Positions 9,132-18,414 of a stretch of DNA of 64,000 bases are shown here, in pieces. This stretch comes from Methyloligella solikamskensis (GTDB lineage Bacteria > Pseudomonadota > Alphaproteobacteria > Rhizobiales > Methyloligellaceae). The notes under the pieces were generated by a model. It made no database searches, had not been told where the DNA came from, and was given only the letters and a program-made list of their open reading frames with translations. Numbering within the stretch: the first letter of the stretch is position 1; each line of letters opens with the position of its first letter. The position numbers and the translations under genes are program-made. The DNA lies in the NCBI RefSeq assembly GCF_042676065.1, contig NZ_JBHTJO010000001.1, positions 620,001 to 684,000 of the forward strand. Reading direction: 5' to 3'.

Positions 9132-9578
9132 TCACTGCGATCTCACCTGCTTCTGCACCAGCATCAGCCAGCGGTTCTCCCCTTTGCGGACAAGGGCGCG
9201 GAGCTGAGGCGTCTCGCTCTCTTCGTCCGCTCTTTTCACGGGCTTCGTGACGGCGGCGTGCTTCTTCCACGGCGTGGATTTGGCAAAGCTGCCGATGACG
9301 ATGTCGAGCTCTCCCGTCTCCAGCTTGGGGACCAGGATCTCGGCCGCGCCTTCGTCGAAAACGGGCTCGGCCTCCGCCGACTTGGCGATGGCCTCGGCTA
9401 GGGCCTTCTCGCGAGCATTGTCCTGATCGGCGCCGGCAATCAGCCCGGCGCGCATCTCGCCTGTCTCGCGGACATGCTCCGTGGTCTCGACCGGATCTTT
9501 CGGGAAGTCGTCGCAGCCGGCCAGGGTCAGGCCGAGGGCGATAATCGCAAGCGGTATGAAACTTCGTGTGGTGCGCAC
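9132..9578 (-). CDS. Lipoprotein with solute-binding-protein-like segment
   Basis: A 148-residue protein with a type II signal peptide and lipobox (LTLAGC, Cys at about residue 22), so it is anchored in the membrane. The segment ELDIVIGSFAKSTPWKK resembles part of family 3 periplasmic binding proteins, but the protein is far shorter than those (about 250 residues), so it is a reduced or partial relative. It lies directly before the CDF transporter gene on the same strand and could be an accessory to it; that link is inferred from position only. Confidence 0.7.
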   Translation of the reverse strand: MRTTRSFIPLAIIALGLTLAGCDDFPKDPVETTEHVRETGEMRAGLIAGADQDNAREKALAEAIAKSAEAEPVFDEGAAEILVPKLETGELDIVIGSFAKSTPWKKHAAVTKPVKRADEESETPQLRALVRKGENRWLMLVQKQVRSQ

Positions 9579-9703
9579 GGTTGGATCGATGGCTGAGTAT
9601 CAATTTCCTGGTGTGTTTTCCCAACGCGTGCGCCTTTTTTGGGTTCCTGATGGCTCGGTGTTGGGGGGCAGCCGGAACCGCGCAGGCGAAGGGAGAGGCA
9701 GTG

Positions 9704-10891
9704 ATGGCAGAGAACTCAGAACAGGACTCCGAGGCGCAAAAATCACTTTGGATACGGATCCGGGACTCCCTCCTGTCCCATCTGCGGAGCCTCCGCCTGA
9801 CCAAGGAGCAAGCGCTCCATGCGGGGCGGACGGGGCTTCAGGCGGCGGTCGCCGTGGCCGCCACCTTCGTGGCCATGCGGGCGCTCGGCATGCCGGAGAA
9901 GTTCGTAGGGCTGATTTCGGCGATCTTCGTGCTGCAGCCCAGCGTGGGGAATACCCTGGTCACGGCTATCGATCGGCTGCTCGCCACCATCGTCGGCAGC
10001 GTGGTGGGCGCGCTCTGCATCTCCCTCATTCCGTATGGCTACGGCACAGCCGTCTCGCTCGCGGTCACCATGTTCGCCATCAACGCCATCGCCGGCATCC
10101 GGCCCGATTGGCAATACGGTGTTGTCGCGGGGCTCGCTATCGCGCTGGGCGGCGATGGGAACACTATGGAGACGGCGCTGGACCGGTTCTGGGCGATCGC
10201 GCTCGGCGGCTCGATCGGTGTCGCGGTCTCTCTCATCGTCTGGCCCGACACAGGCAACAAGCGCACGCGGCGGAAGCTCTCCACGGCGCTGATGGCCTGC
10301 TCGGAGCTACTCGATACCATGATCGCGGCGGTGGCCGGCGGCAAGGCCGAGGAGGTGGACCACGCGATGCAGAACTATTCCAGCGCCATCGGCGAGGCAC
10401 GGGCCGCGGCGGAAGGCGTCGTGCTGGCCGACAGCAAACCCCTGGAGAACCGGATCGACCAGACGGAGAAGCTCTATACGTCGATCCTCATGCTCAAGCG
10501 GGTGACCGAGGCCAACGATTCCCAGGCCATCGCCGATCAGCCGGCGATGCGGGAGGCGATCGACGGCTTCCGCTGCTGCGCCGGCGATCTTGTGGAGCAG
10601 CTCGCCCGGGAAGAGACGCTCACTGACGACGCGCTCGACACCTTGAAAGACGATCTCGAAAAAGTGCGGGCGTGCGCGATGAATGACAGCGAGGAGCGCT
10701 TCGAGGTGCTGCTCGACAATGCGCTCATGTTCGGGCTGGGCGAGATCGTTCTCTCGATCGAGAATCTGAAGAACGCCTACGACCGGAACTATCGGGGGTC
10801 GATCATCGATTGGAGCGCGGATCTCGCGAGCGGCCGTTTCCGGCGGCCGGACCTCGATCCCAGCAAGCTCAATCCGCTGAACGGGCGGTGA
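9704..10891 (+). CDS. FUSC/aromatic-acid-exporter-like membrane protein
   Basis: A 395-residue protein with an N-terminal half of about six membrane helices (residues 40-170), containing the family-like stretch RTGLQAAVAVAATFVAM and the SAIFVLQPSVGNTL segment. The C-terminal half is soluble and mainly helical. This matches FUSC/AaeB-related transporters involved in efflux of aromatic acids or similar compounds. GGGAGAGG precedes the ATG at 9704, so the 46-residue extension to an upstream ATG is rejected. It is divergent from the CDF/lipoprotein operon. Confidence 0.75.
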   Translation: MAENSEQDSEAQKSLWIRIRDSLLSHLRSLRLTKEQALHAGRTGLQAAVAVAATFVAMRALGMPEKFVGLISAIFVLQPSVGNTLVTAIDRLLATIVGSVVGALCISLIPYGYGTAVSLAVTMFAINAIAGIRPDWQYGVVAGLAIALGGDGNTMETALDRFWAIALGGSIGVAVSLIVWPDTGNKRTRRKLSTALMACSELLDTMIAAVAGGKAEEVDHAMQNYSSAIGEARAAAEGVVLADSKPLENRIDQTEKLYTSILMLKRVTEANDSQAIADQPAMREAIDGFRCCAGDLVEQLAREETLTDDALDTLKDDLEKVRACAMNDSEERFEVLLDNALMFGLGEIVLSIENLKNAYDRNYRGSIIDWSADLASGRFRRPDLDPSKLNPLNGR

Positions 10892-10897
10892 GCGGGG

Positions 10898-11752
10898 TCA
10901 GGCCGAAGCCACAGCGTCCAAGGCCCGCTTGCTGAGGTTGGCCAGGGCGACATCGCCGTCGGTCACGTAGTGGTTGACCGTTCCGGTCTCGAGCTTGTCG
11001 CCCGCATCGTAGAGGGTGATCCGGTCGATCGCCTTCGCCTGCTTCAGCTCGGCCATGATGAAATCCCGCTCCATGTTGGTGTCGGAGTCCGTAGCGTGGG
11101 TGACCTGAAAGGTCAGCTTGGTGAAGGAGAAGCCTGTGTCCTTGGTGCCGGCGCCGATCCAGAGCAGCTCCGCGCCCGGCTTCGGCCGGTCCGTGTTCAG
11201 CCAGAATTCCGGCGTCGTCAGCTCGGCTTCGGCCTCCGTTACCTCGGCGAGGCTCTTGGCCCAGAACCGCACATGGTGGCGCCTGCGGGGGCTATCGCCG
11301 ATGGGCTTCTGGAAGCCGAAATCCTGCCCGCGTCCGAACAGAAAAAGCGTTGAGAAGGGCGCTTTCGGATAGGGCCGGTTGAACAGGAAAGCCTGGGCCA
11401 TGCGAAGCGAGCTGGTCAGCCCCAGCGGGTCCGCCTCATGCCACCCGGCGGCGGCGAAGGCGGCGCGCAACTCGTCCTCGGTGCCGATGAGGGTGAGGTT
11501 CACCGGATCGCCCGGCAGGCCGTCGCCAGTGACCGTGTAGCGGGGGACGTGCTTCCGGAGCTGGATCTTGAGCCCCATGCGCACGGCGTAGGGCAGGATC
11601 ACATAGGCCCCGATGCCGTATGTGATGGCGAGGGCCAGAATGGTCGGCAGATCGGAATCGGCCCAGTTGAAGACGTAGACGATCAGCCAGACGGCGAGCG
11701 CGCCGAGGCCGAAGATCGCCAGGCGTTGCAATGTCAGGAGCAGAAATCTCAC
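10898..11752 (-). CDS. Membrane protein with LssY_C-type domain
   Basis: A 284-residue protein with two N-terminal membrane helices (about 8-28 and 36-56) followed by a soluble domain. The domain has the features I associate with the LssY C-terminal family: FNRPYPKAPFSTLFLFGRG, the FQKPIGDSPRRRHHVRFW block and a C-terminal LYDAGDK. The function of this domain is not established; relatives occur with PAP2 phosphatases and type 1 secretion loci. It converges with the FUSC-like gene with 6 bp between the stop codons. Confidence 0.72.
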   Translation of the reverse strand: MRFLLLTLQRLAIFGLGALAVWLIVYVFNWADSDLPTILALAITYGIGAYVILPYAVRMGLKIQLRKHVPRYTVTGDGLPGDPVNLTLIGTEDELRAAFAAAGWHEADPLGLTSSLRMAQAFLFNRPYPKAPFSTLFLFGRGQDFGFQKPIGDSPRRRHHVRFWAKSLAEVTEAEAELTTPEFWLNTDRPKPGAELLWIGAGTKDTGFSFTKLTFQVTHATDSDTNMERDFIMAELKQAKAIDRITLYDAGDKLETGTVNHYVTDGDVALANLSKRALDAVASA

Positions 11753-11982
11753 AGGCGCAATCGAGCTGAGGCCGGGCTGCCGGCCGGGACAAGAGTTGCG
11801 GGATGCTCCCCTGTCCCGAGTGCGGCGTCAAGAAAACGGGGCTGCGCGGCTCCGTCCGCTTGATGCGGGCTGCGAAACGTCGGACCTTGCAGCCCGAGGG
11901 CGGAGGCCTATCGACCGCGAGGCGGGGCCAGCCGCCAGATTTGGATGTGAGATGCCGGCGCACGCGCGCCGGGGCGGGTGTT

Positions 11983-12918
11983 GTGGTGCTTGAAGGTGAT
12001 GAGATTCAGCCGCTGATCGAGGCGGTCCATGAAGAGTTCGTGCCCTATCTGGGCGAGGGGAAGGTTGCCGACTACATACCCGAGCTCGCCAAAGTCGATC
12101 CTCACCGGCTTGCGATCGCTGTCGCGACCGCCGACGGCCGGGTCTACAGCACCGGTGACGACGCGGAAGCGTTCACGATCCAAAGCATCTCGAAGGTGTT
12201 CGCTCTGACGCTTGCGCTCGGCAAGGTGGGCGACGACCTATGGCGCCGGGTGGGCCGGGAGCCTTCGGGCACGCCGTTCGATTCCATCATCCAGCTCGAG
12301 CACGAGCAGGGCATCCCGCGTAATCCCTTCATCAATGCGGGCGCCCTGGTGGTGACCGATATTCTCCTGTCGGGCTATCAGCCGCGGGAGACGATTGGCC
12401 AACTGCTCGAATTCGTTCGGTACGTCGCCAATGACGAGACAATCGCCGTCGACCCGGTGGTGGCGCGGTCGGAGACGGAGCACGGCTATCGGAACCGGGC
12501 GCTCGCCAATTTCATGCTTGGCTTCGGCAATATCGAGCACGCCGTCGATCTGGTGCTCGGCGTCTATTTCCATCAATGCGCCATCGCCATGGATTGCCGC
12601 CAGCTCGCCAAGGCCGGGCTGTTCCTGGCCACGGGCGGGAAGCTCGCCCACCGGAATACGGGTGTGGTGTCGACCCTGCGGGCGCGGCGGATCAATGCGC
12701 TGATGCTCACCTGCGGACAGTATGACGGGTCCGGCGATTTCGCCTTCCGGGTGGGGCTCCCCAGCAAGAGCGGAGTCAGCGGCGGGCTACTCGCGATCGT
12801 TCCTAATGTCGGTTCGGTTGCCGTCTGGTCACCGGCCCTCAACAAGCAGGGCAACTCGCTGATCGGCACGCTAGCATTGGAGCGGCTCGCCGAGCGCGCA
12901 GGCTGGTCGATCTTCTGA
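11983..12918 (+). CDS. glsA: Glutaminase (beta-lactamase fold)
   Basis: Hydrolyses glutamine to glutamate and ammonia. The catalytic Ser-x-x-Lys is in FTIQSISKVFAL, and the conserved NPFINAGALV, EHGYRNRALA and KSGVSGGLLAIVPN blocks are all present and in order. A start at GTG 11983 gives 311 residues, the usual family length of about 308. The frame stays open 60 codons further upstream, but that part has no similarity to the family and looks like antisense shadow of the preceding intergenic region. The exact GTG (11983 or 11986) is uncertain. Confidence 0.93.
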   Translation: MVLEGDEIQPLIEAVHEEFVPYLGEGKVADYIPELAKVDPHRLAIAVATADGRVYSTGDDAEAFTIQSISKVFALTLALGKVGDDLWRRVGREPSGTPFDSIIQLEHEQGIPRNPFINAGALVVTDILLSGYQPRETIGQLLEFVRYVANDETIAVDPVVARSETEHGYRNRALANFMLGFGNIEHAVDLVLGVYFHQCAIAMDCRQLAKAGLFLATGGKLAHRNTGVVSTLRARRINALMLTCGQYDGSGDFAFRVGLPSKSGVSGGLLAIVPNVGSVAVWSPALNKQGNSLIGTLALERLAERAGWSIF

Positions 12919-13071
12919 GCTGCCTAGGCGCAGGCCCTAGAAGATCTCTGCGGAGCGCCGAAAGTGGACGACTCTTGCTTGCTGAGGCGCGGGGTTTCGA
13001 TTTCCCCGTTTCAGTGGCTATGATGACTTCATCCAGCTTCCGCGGGCGTATCGATAGGGAGGGCCATCGTC

Positions 13072-15876
13072 ATGGCGACTGGGGGAGGCCAATGTGTTGG
13101 TGCCCGCCGAGCTCTCCCGCCTGCCGCGCGTATGGTGCTGGCTATCGCCGCTTCCTTTCTGCTTGCTTTGGGGCCGGCAAGCGCGGCGAACCTCGCCGAG
13201 AAAATCCGGCAGCTCGACGGGTTCGAATGGCAGCTCGTCTCCGAGCAGGTGACGAAACGCCTCCCGAGTATCATCAAAGGCGAGAACGAGCAGGCTTACT
13301 TCGAGCGGCTGTTGCGAAGCTCACATGACACGGCAGCGATGCTCCAAGACCTCGAAAGCGGCAGCGACAGATGGCTCGACGCTGTCGCCGCCGATCTCGC
13401 CGCTCGCCAACGGGAGAGCGAGCTTCAGGAGATGGTCGCCGATCGCTTCGGCAAGGACTCGAGCACCTACCGATCGCTCCAAGTCGTCAAGCACAGCCGC
13501 GAGGCGGCGGAGCGCTTGGTCAGGGCTGCGTTCAAGTCAGACGCGATCGAGGCCAGGAATGCGATCCGCGATGCTCTAACGGATTACGCCGAAGAGGTCG
13601 GTACCGAGAAGATCGCCGACCTTCAAAGCGAGGGTGTGCAGTTCTGGAAGGACATGGTCCTGGAGGTCGTGCCGGGCGGCCACCGGCAGGCTTTCGGGTT
13701 CACGCCGCTCGATGTCTATCTCCAGATCCTCGTCGATTGGAAGAGTCTCACGGAGAAGCTTCCTTTCGAACTCAACAATGTGGCGTTGGACTGTCTCCAA
13801 CTGCGCTACGAAAAACTGAGAAGCGACGGGGAGACGGCCCGTCAGGCACGCGAAAGAATCGAGGATACCGGTCTCGGCCCAAGCATGGGGCGGACGTTCG
13901 ACTGCCGCACTGCAATGGAGGAGCGCGATCCCAGCTACAGTTGGCCTTTGTTCGGCAGCCGTGCCGCCAGCATTGGGAACACATCGGCAGTGGAAGGCGC
14001 GCTGAAGCTCGACCGCGGCGAGATTGTCGGTCTCATCCAGCAATATGAGAACGACGGCGGCTTCGAAGGGTACGTGTATTTTTCCGAATGGCTGCGCAAA
14101 AGGCTCGCACGCAATATCCGCACGCGGGCCAAGGCGCTGAGGGACGACATCGCCGCAGAGCAGGAGCAGGTGGTTGCGGACCAGCTGTCCGAGGCCGAAA
14201 GGCTGCGCGATGCCATCGTGGCCGAGATCGCCAAGCTCGATCGGAGCAGGCCCCGGGAAAAGGATCCCAAAGATCCTGCCGGCAAGGATTCGCCCCTGGC
14301 CGGCGGGCCGGGCGAAGAGGACAACACGCCCGAGCGCGCGGCGGACGATAGCGGCGAAAAGGAAGAGCCGAACCCCGAACCCGAAAAACTTACGGTTCAA
14401 TGCGACAGGCTCACGGCGCTCGTCGCGTCGGCCCGGCGTGCATCCGCCGGCGAGAGCGACAAGGCCTTGACCGAGCTGAGCGCGGCCGAGGCCGGGGCGC
14501 GGGAGGAAGGTAATTGCGACGCCGATGTCTTTGCCTCCGCCAATGCGGCGCGAGACCGCCTGCAGAAGATCTCGACCCTCGGCGACCGGCTCCAGGCGGC
14601 GATCCGGTCGTGCGATATCGGCGCCCTGCCCTCTCTCAAATCCGAGGCCGCCAGCCTCGGATCGGCGACGTTCGATAACGAGATCACCCTGCTGCAGACG
14701 GCACAAACCGGCATAGGCCATTTTGAGCAAGGCAAGGCCACCTACGACAGCGGCAAATACGCCGCTGCCAAAGCGCCGCTCGAACGGGCGTTGGCGGCCT
14801 TCAAGGAGCTGCCGCCGGGCGCCTGCCAAACCTATGCCGGCCGGGCGGAGGCCGGACTCGACAGCATCGAGAAGGTCCTGGCGCAGCAGGCCATCGTCAA
14901 CCGGGCCATCGACCGCTGCAATGTCGACGATATGAAAGCGATTCTCGCGGCGTATAAGGGCCGCAAGTTCCGGTTCTTCACCGACTCCATCGCGCGCATC
15001 ACGGCGGCGCTGCCGAATTGCGAGGAAGAGGACCACATCATCGCGGAAGGCAAGTTCTGCGACGAGATGCGCGGACAAGTGGATGCCGCGAGCGGTGACT
15101 TCATGGCGAACCGGCTGAAAGCCGCGCGGCGGCAACTGAATGCGCTCGACAAGAAGCTAACCCCGTCGAATACGAAACGCTGTCTAGAGCTGAACACACG
15201 GGTACGGCGCGGCCTGAACCGGATCGATCGTCTCCAAGCGGAGCAAGCGCGTCTCACCCGGGCGGAAAACGCCTGCGATCTAGAGAGATTGAAAGACCTA
15301 CCGGCGCGCTACGAGGGCCAGACGCACCCCTGGTTTGAAATTGCGTTGGCCCGGGGACGTAGCGCGATCGAAGAGTGCCAAGACGAGCCACGAGTCACCG
15401 AGGCAGAGGCCATCACGGAGTGTCGCCGCCAAACTGCGGCGAAAGGCAAAGTCTACGCCGCGACGGACTACAGGCCGGACGGCACCTATGAGTGCCACTG
15501 GTGCGAGAAGGGCCAGGTTTCGAATGGAGTCGCCTGCGTGCCCGATCGGAATGTCGCACAACCGCGATTTGAGCCGCAGACCGGCGGAGGAAAGTGCCGT
15601 TTTACCAAGGTGCGATGCCACCCGCGAAAGAACCAGCATATCGACCCGCATCTGGACCAGACTTATCAGCGCTGCCTGGCGGCACAGAGACTGGCGGTGC
15701 GGCAGTTCCAGGAGTGCCGGCAGAGGCAGCAGCAAGCGCAGCCCCGCGTTCAACCGCAGCCACGAGCGGCGCGAGACGCGGCGCCGCCGCCGCCGTGCAA
15801 CCCGGTCGATCCGAACTACGCCAATTGCCGGCGCAGCCAGGGGCTGTCAGTCCCCCAAGGCAACTATCCGCGGTAA
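13072..15876 (+). CDS. Large secreted Cys-containing protein of unknown function
   Basis: I do not recognise this 934-residue protein. It has a Sec signal peptide (VLAIAASFLLALGPASA, cleavage near residue 38) and a long helical N-terminal half. An acidic Lys/Glu/Pro-rich linker lies at about 395-440. The later part has repeated modules each opening with Cys-Asp/Asn (SCDIGALPSL, RCNVDDMKAI, ACDLERLKDL). The Cys-rich end includes YECHWCEKG. GGAGGG stands eight bases before the ATG. A Sel1-repeat protein gene follows five bases after its stop, so the pair is probably co-expressed in the periplasm or envelope. Confidence 0.75.
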   Translation: MATGGGQCVGARRALPPAARMVLAIAASFLLALGPASAANLAEKIRQLDGFEWQLVSEQVTKRLPSIIKGENEQAYFERLLRSSHDTAAMLQDLESGSDRWLDAVAADLAARQRESELQEMVADRFGKDSSTYRSLQVVKHSREAAERLVRAAFKSDAIEARNAIRDALTDYAEEVGTEKIADLQSEGVQFWKDMVLEVVPGGHRQAFGFTPLDVYLQILVDWKSLTEKLPFELNNVALDCLQLRYEKLRSDGETARQARERIEDTGLGPSMGRTFDCRTAMEERDPSYSWPLFGSRAASIGNTSAVEGALKLDRGEIVGLIQQYENDGGFEGYVYFSEWLRKRLARNIRTRAKALRDDIAAEQEQVVADQLSEAERLRDAIVAEIAKLDRSRPREKDPKDPAGKDSPLAGGPGEEDNTPERAADDSGEKEEPNPEPEKLTVQCDRLTALVASARRASAGESDKALTELSAAEAGAREEGNCDADVFASANAARDRLQKISTLGDRLQAAIRSCDIGALPSLKSEAASLGSATFDNEITLLQTAQTGIGHFEQGKATYDSGKYAAAKAPLERALAAFKELPPGACQTYAGRAEAGLDSIEKVLAQQAIVNRAIDRCNVDDMKAILAAYKGRKFRFFTDSIARITAALPNCEEEDHIIAEGKFCDEMRGQVDAASGDFMANRLKAARRQLNALDKKLTPSNTKRCLELNTRVRRGLNRIDRLQAEQARLTRAENACDLERLKDLPARYEGQTHPWFEIALARGRSAIEECQDEPRVTEAEAITECRRQTAAKGKVYAATDYRPDGTYECHWCEKGQVSNGVACVPDRNVAQPRFEPQTGGGKCRFTKVRCHPRKNQHIDPHLDQTYQRCLAAQRLAVRQFQECRQRQQQAQPRVQPQPRAARDAAPPPPCNPVDPNYANCRRSQGLSVPQGNYPR

Positions 15877-15880
15877 GCTA

Positions 15881-17344
15881 ATGAGTACGAAGCAAAGAGC
15901 ATTCGTCTGCGTCGTCAGAGGCATTCTCGCCGGGGTGGCCGTGGCAGCCATCGTGGCGATGCCCCCTGTTGCGCAAGCCGATGAGGCCGAGATCGAATTC
16001 TGGCAAAGCGTGAAGGAAACAACCGTCCCCGAAGAGCTGGAGGCGTATCTCGAGCGCTATCCTGAGGGGGACTTTGCGCCGCTGGCGCGCATCCGCCTCG
16101 ACAAGTTGAAGAAGAAGGCCGTCCAGCCTGGCCAGGAGACACCATCCACCCACACTGTGGCCAGCGCATCGGGAAACGCATCTACGCCGCCCGTGCATGA
16201 CTGCGATTGGCTGGCTGCCCATCCGGACTATGCCGTGGAAGGTGTTCTGGGCGTGTCTTCCCACGAAATCGTCACGGCCACGGCGATCGAATCGTGCCGT
16301 GCTGCGCTGGAAGAGCATCCCGGTACGGCTCGGTTCGAATTTCAGCTAGCGCGTGCGCTGCACTACGGCGATTCCTTCGATGAGGCGCGTAGCCTATTCT
16401 TGTCGCTGGCTGAGCAAGGTCATGCCGGCGCGGCGCTCAATCTCGGGATCATATTCGGCAATGGTCAAGGCGTCGCGAAAGACTATCGGCAATCGGCGAA
16501 ATGGTTTCGTCAGGCCGCAGAGGCGGATGACGCCGCGGCAATGGCCTCGCTCGGCTGGTACTACAGGAAGGGATTCGGCGTAGAGCAGGACGACGACCAG
16601 GCTCTCGCATGGATGCGCAAGGCTGTCAGAAAAAACGCCCCCTGGGGCTTCTACAATCTTGCCGGGATGTATGCCGATGGACGCGGCGTCGCCAAGGACA
16701 TGAAAGAAGCTGCACGCTTGCGCCGAATAGCAGCCGAGATGGGCGTCGGTCAGTCCATGTTCGCGCTCGGTCGTCAGTACGAGAATGGTGAGGGCGTCGC
16801 CCAGGACAAGGCGGAAGCCGTCAAGTGGTACAAGAAGGCTGCCGAGAACGGCTCTGTCTCGGGCATGGTAAGCCTTGGCTATGCCTACCATGCCGGAGAG
16901 GGCGTCGCTCAGGACTTCTCCAAAGCTGCGGAGTGGTACCGAGAAGCTGTGCGTGAGGGCGACGCCACGGCAAAGAATAATCTGGCCATCATGTACGACA
17001 ATGGCCAGGGCGTGCCGCGTGATGGGAAGAAGGCCGCGCGGATCCTCCTTGAGGCGTATCTCGGCGGTGACAGGGCCGCTAAGAAAAATCTCGAAGAACA
17101 GAGCGAAGTGCTTAGCCGTGAAACGCGACGCGAGATACAGCGGCGATTGAGAGAGGCTGGTGTTTACGACGGTAGCATCGACGGTCAGCTCGGTCCCGCC
17201 ACAAGGCGCGCGCTGAGAGCGTATGCGTCGAAGAAACCGACTGAGACTGCACACGACGATCCCGGAAAGCCGGCCGCGAAAGCCGATGATACAAGCCCCA
17301 AGTCCCAAGCCATCGAGAGCCTTCCTAACATCGGGGCTTTCTGA
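15881..17344 (+). CDS. Secreted Sel1-repeat protein with peptidoglycan-binding domain
   Basis: A 487-residue protein with a signal peptide (GVAVAAIVAMPPVAQA, about residues 18-35). About six Sel1/TPR-like repeats span roughly 150-400, with the typical GxGVxxDxxxAxxWxxxAAE pattern. A PG_binding_1 motif is at about 425-460 (REAGVYDGSIDGQLGPATRR). Such proteins scaffold envelope complexes or regulate exopolysaccharide and localised signalling. The start lies four bases after the stop of the large secreted protein, implying translational coupling and a joint role at the cell wall. Confidence 0.88.
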   Translation: MSTKQRAFVCVVRGILAGVAVAAIVAMPPVAQADEAEIEFWQSVKETTVPEELEAYLERYPEGDFAPLARIRLDKLKKKAVQPGQETPSTHTVASASGNASTPPVHDCDWLAAHPDYAVEGVLGVSSHEIVTATAIESCRAALEEHPGTARFEFQLARALHYGDSFDEARSLFLSLAEQGHAGAALNLGIIFGNGQGVAKDYRQSAKWFRQAAEADDAAAMASLGWYYRKGFGVEQDDDQALAWMRKAVRKNAPWGFYNLAGMYADGRGVAKDMKEAARLRRIAAEMGVGQSMFALGRQYENGEGVAQDKAEAVKWYKKAAENGSVSGMVSLGYAYHAGEGVAQDFSKAAEWYREAVREGDATAKNNLAIMYDNGQGVPRDGKKAARILLEAYLGGDRAAKKNLEEQSEVLSRETRREIQRRLREAGVYDGSIDGQLGPATRRALRAYASKKPTETAHDDPGKPAAKADDTSPKSQAIESLPNIGAF

Positions 17345-17455
17345 GCGCCCGAGGCGGTGCTCTTGGCAAAGGGAATATCGCGACTCACCATCAGCGACGG
17401 CGGTCGATCTTCTAATGCGGGTCCTGCAGACGAGATCGCTCCTCAGGCCTCGCCC

Positions 17456-18298
17456 CTAACTCTTCGCTCCCAGCAACGCCCGTATCTCGCCCAGCTCCTG
17501 GCGCATGGCTCGAACCTCGCTGGTTAGGGCCGCCGTCTCCTCATGGACGATCTGCCGTTCGGTTTCGCGCTCCTCCTTTTGCTCGGCCTCGTGGAGGGTC
17601 TGCATGGAGTTGACGATGACGGCGACGACCAGGTTCAGGACAGCGAAGGTCGTGATGAGAATGAAGGGTACGAAGAACAACCAAGCCCACGGGTAGACTT
17701 CCATCACGGGCCGCACGATGCCCATGGACCAGCTCTCCAGGGTCATGATCTGGAAGAGCGAATAGGCCGATGTGCCGATGGAGCCGAACCAGTCCGGGAA
17801 CGCGGCGCCGAACAGCTTCGTGGCAAGCACCGAGCCGACATAGAAGATGAGCGACATGACGGCTGCGATGGAGCCCATGCCGGGGATAGCCCCGATCAGC
17901 GCCGCTACGACGGACCGCATCTGGGGCACGACCGACAGAAGGCGAAGGACCCTAAGGATGCGCAGCGCCCGGAGAACGGTCAGGGGACCGGCCGCCGGGA
18001 CGAGCGCGATGCCGACGATGGTCAGATCGAAGATGTTCCAGCCGCTGCGGAAGAAGGACTGTCGATAGACCAGAAGCTTCGCGACCATCTCGAACACGAA
18101 GATCGCGAGCACGATTTGGTCGATGGCCACCAGAAGACCGCCCGCGACGTCCATGGCGTAAGACCAGGTCTCCAGGCCAAGGGTCACCGCATTAAAGAGG
18201 ATGACCGCCGTGATGAATCCGGTGAAGCGCGGCGACTCGACAAGCCTGCGTAGCCGCTCGATGGAATTTTGACCGCGTGGAAGGGTGGCTTCTTGCAT
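17456..18298 (-). CDS. Voltage-gated sodium channel, NaChBac/BacNav type
   Basis: A single six-helix voltage-gated channel subunit of 280 residues, expected to act as a tetramer in the inner membrane. The S4 sensor has Arg at every third position (R110, R113, R116, R119 in VLRALRILRVLRLL). The selectivity filter is TLESWSM (residues 186-192), close to the TLESWAS of NaChBac and distinct from potassium filters. A charged coiled coil follows S6 (about 235-275), as in BacNav proteins. It stands alone between convergent and divergent genes. Confidence 0.92.
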   Translation of the reverse strand: MQEATLPRGQNSIERLRRLVESPRFTGFITAVILFNAVTLGLETWSYAMDVAGGLLVAIDQIVLAIFVFEMVAKLLVYRQSFFRSGWNIFDLTIVGIALVPAAGPLTVLRALRILRVLRLLSVVPQMRSVVAALIGAIPGMGSIAAVMSLIFYVGSVLATKLFGAAFPDWFGSIGTSAYSLFQIMTLESWSMGIVRPVMEVYPWAWLFFVPFILITTFAVLNLVVAVIVNSMQTLHEAEQKEERETERQIVHEETAALTSEVRAMRQELGEIRALLGAKS

Positions 18299-18414
18299 CT
18301 TCGAAATGGGTTAGAGAGCGCTTTGCGAGCTAGTAGTCCCGTGGGCATCATTCAAGAGGACGTCGTTGAGACCCATGTGCGAAATCGACACGCATAGGTC
18401 TCAGGCGCTCGCGG

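Noticed and set aside
13576..15135. A 519-codon frame antisense to the large secreted protein gene
   Set aside because: It is a GC-rich shadow: the plus-strand gene has a signal peptide, a ribosome-binding site and a coupled neighbour, whereas the antisense product has none.
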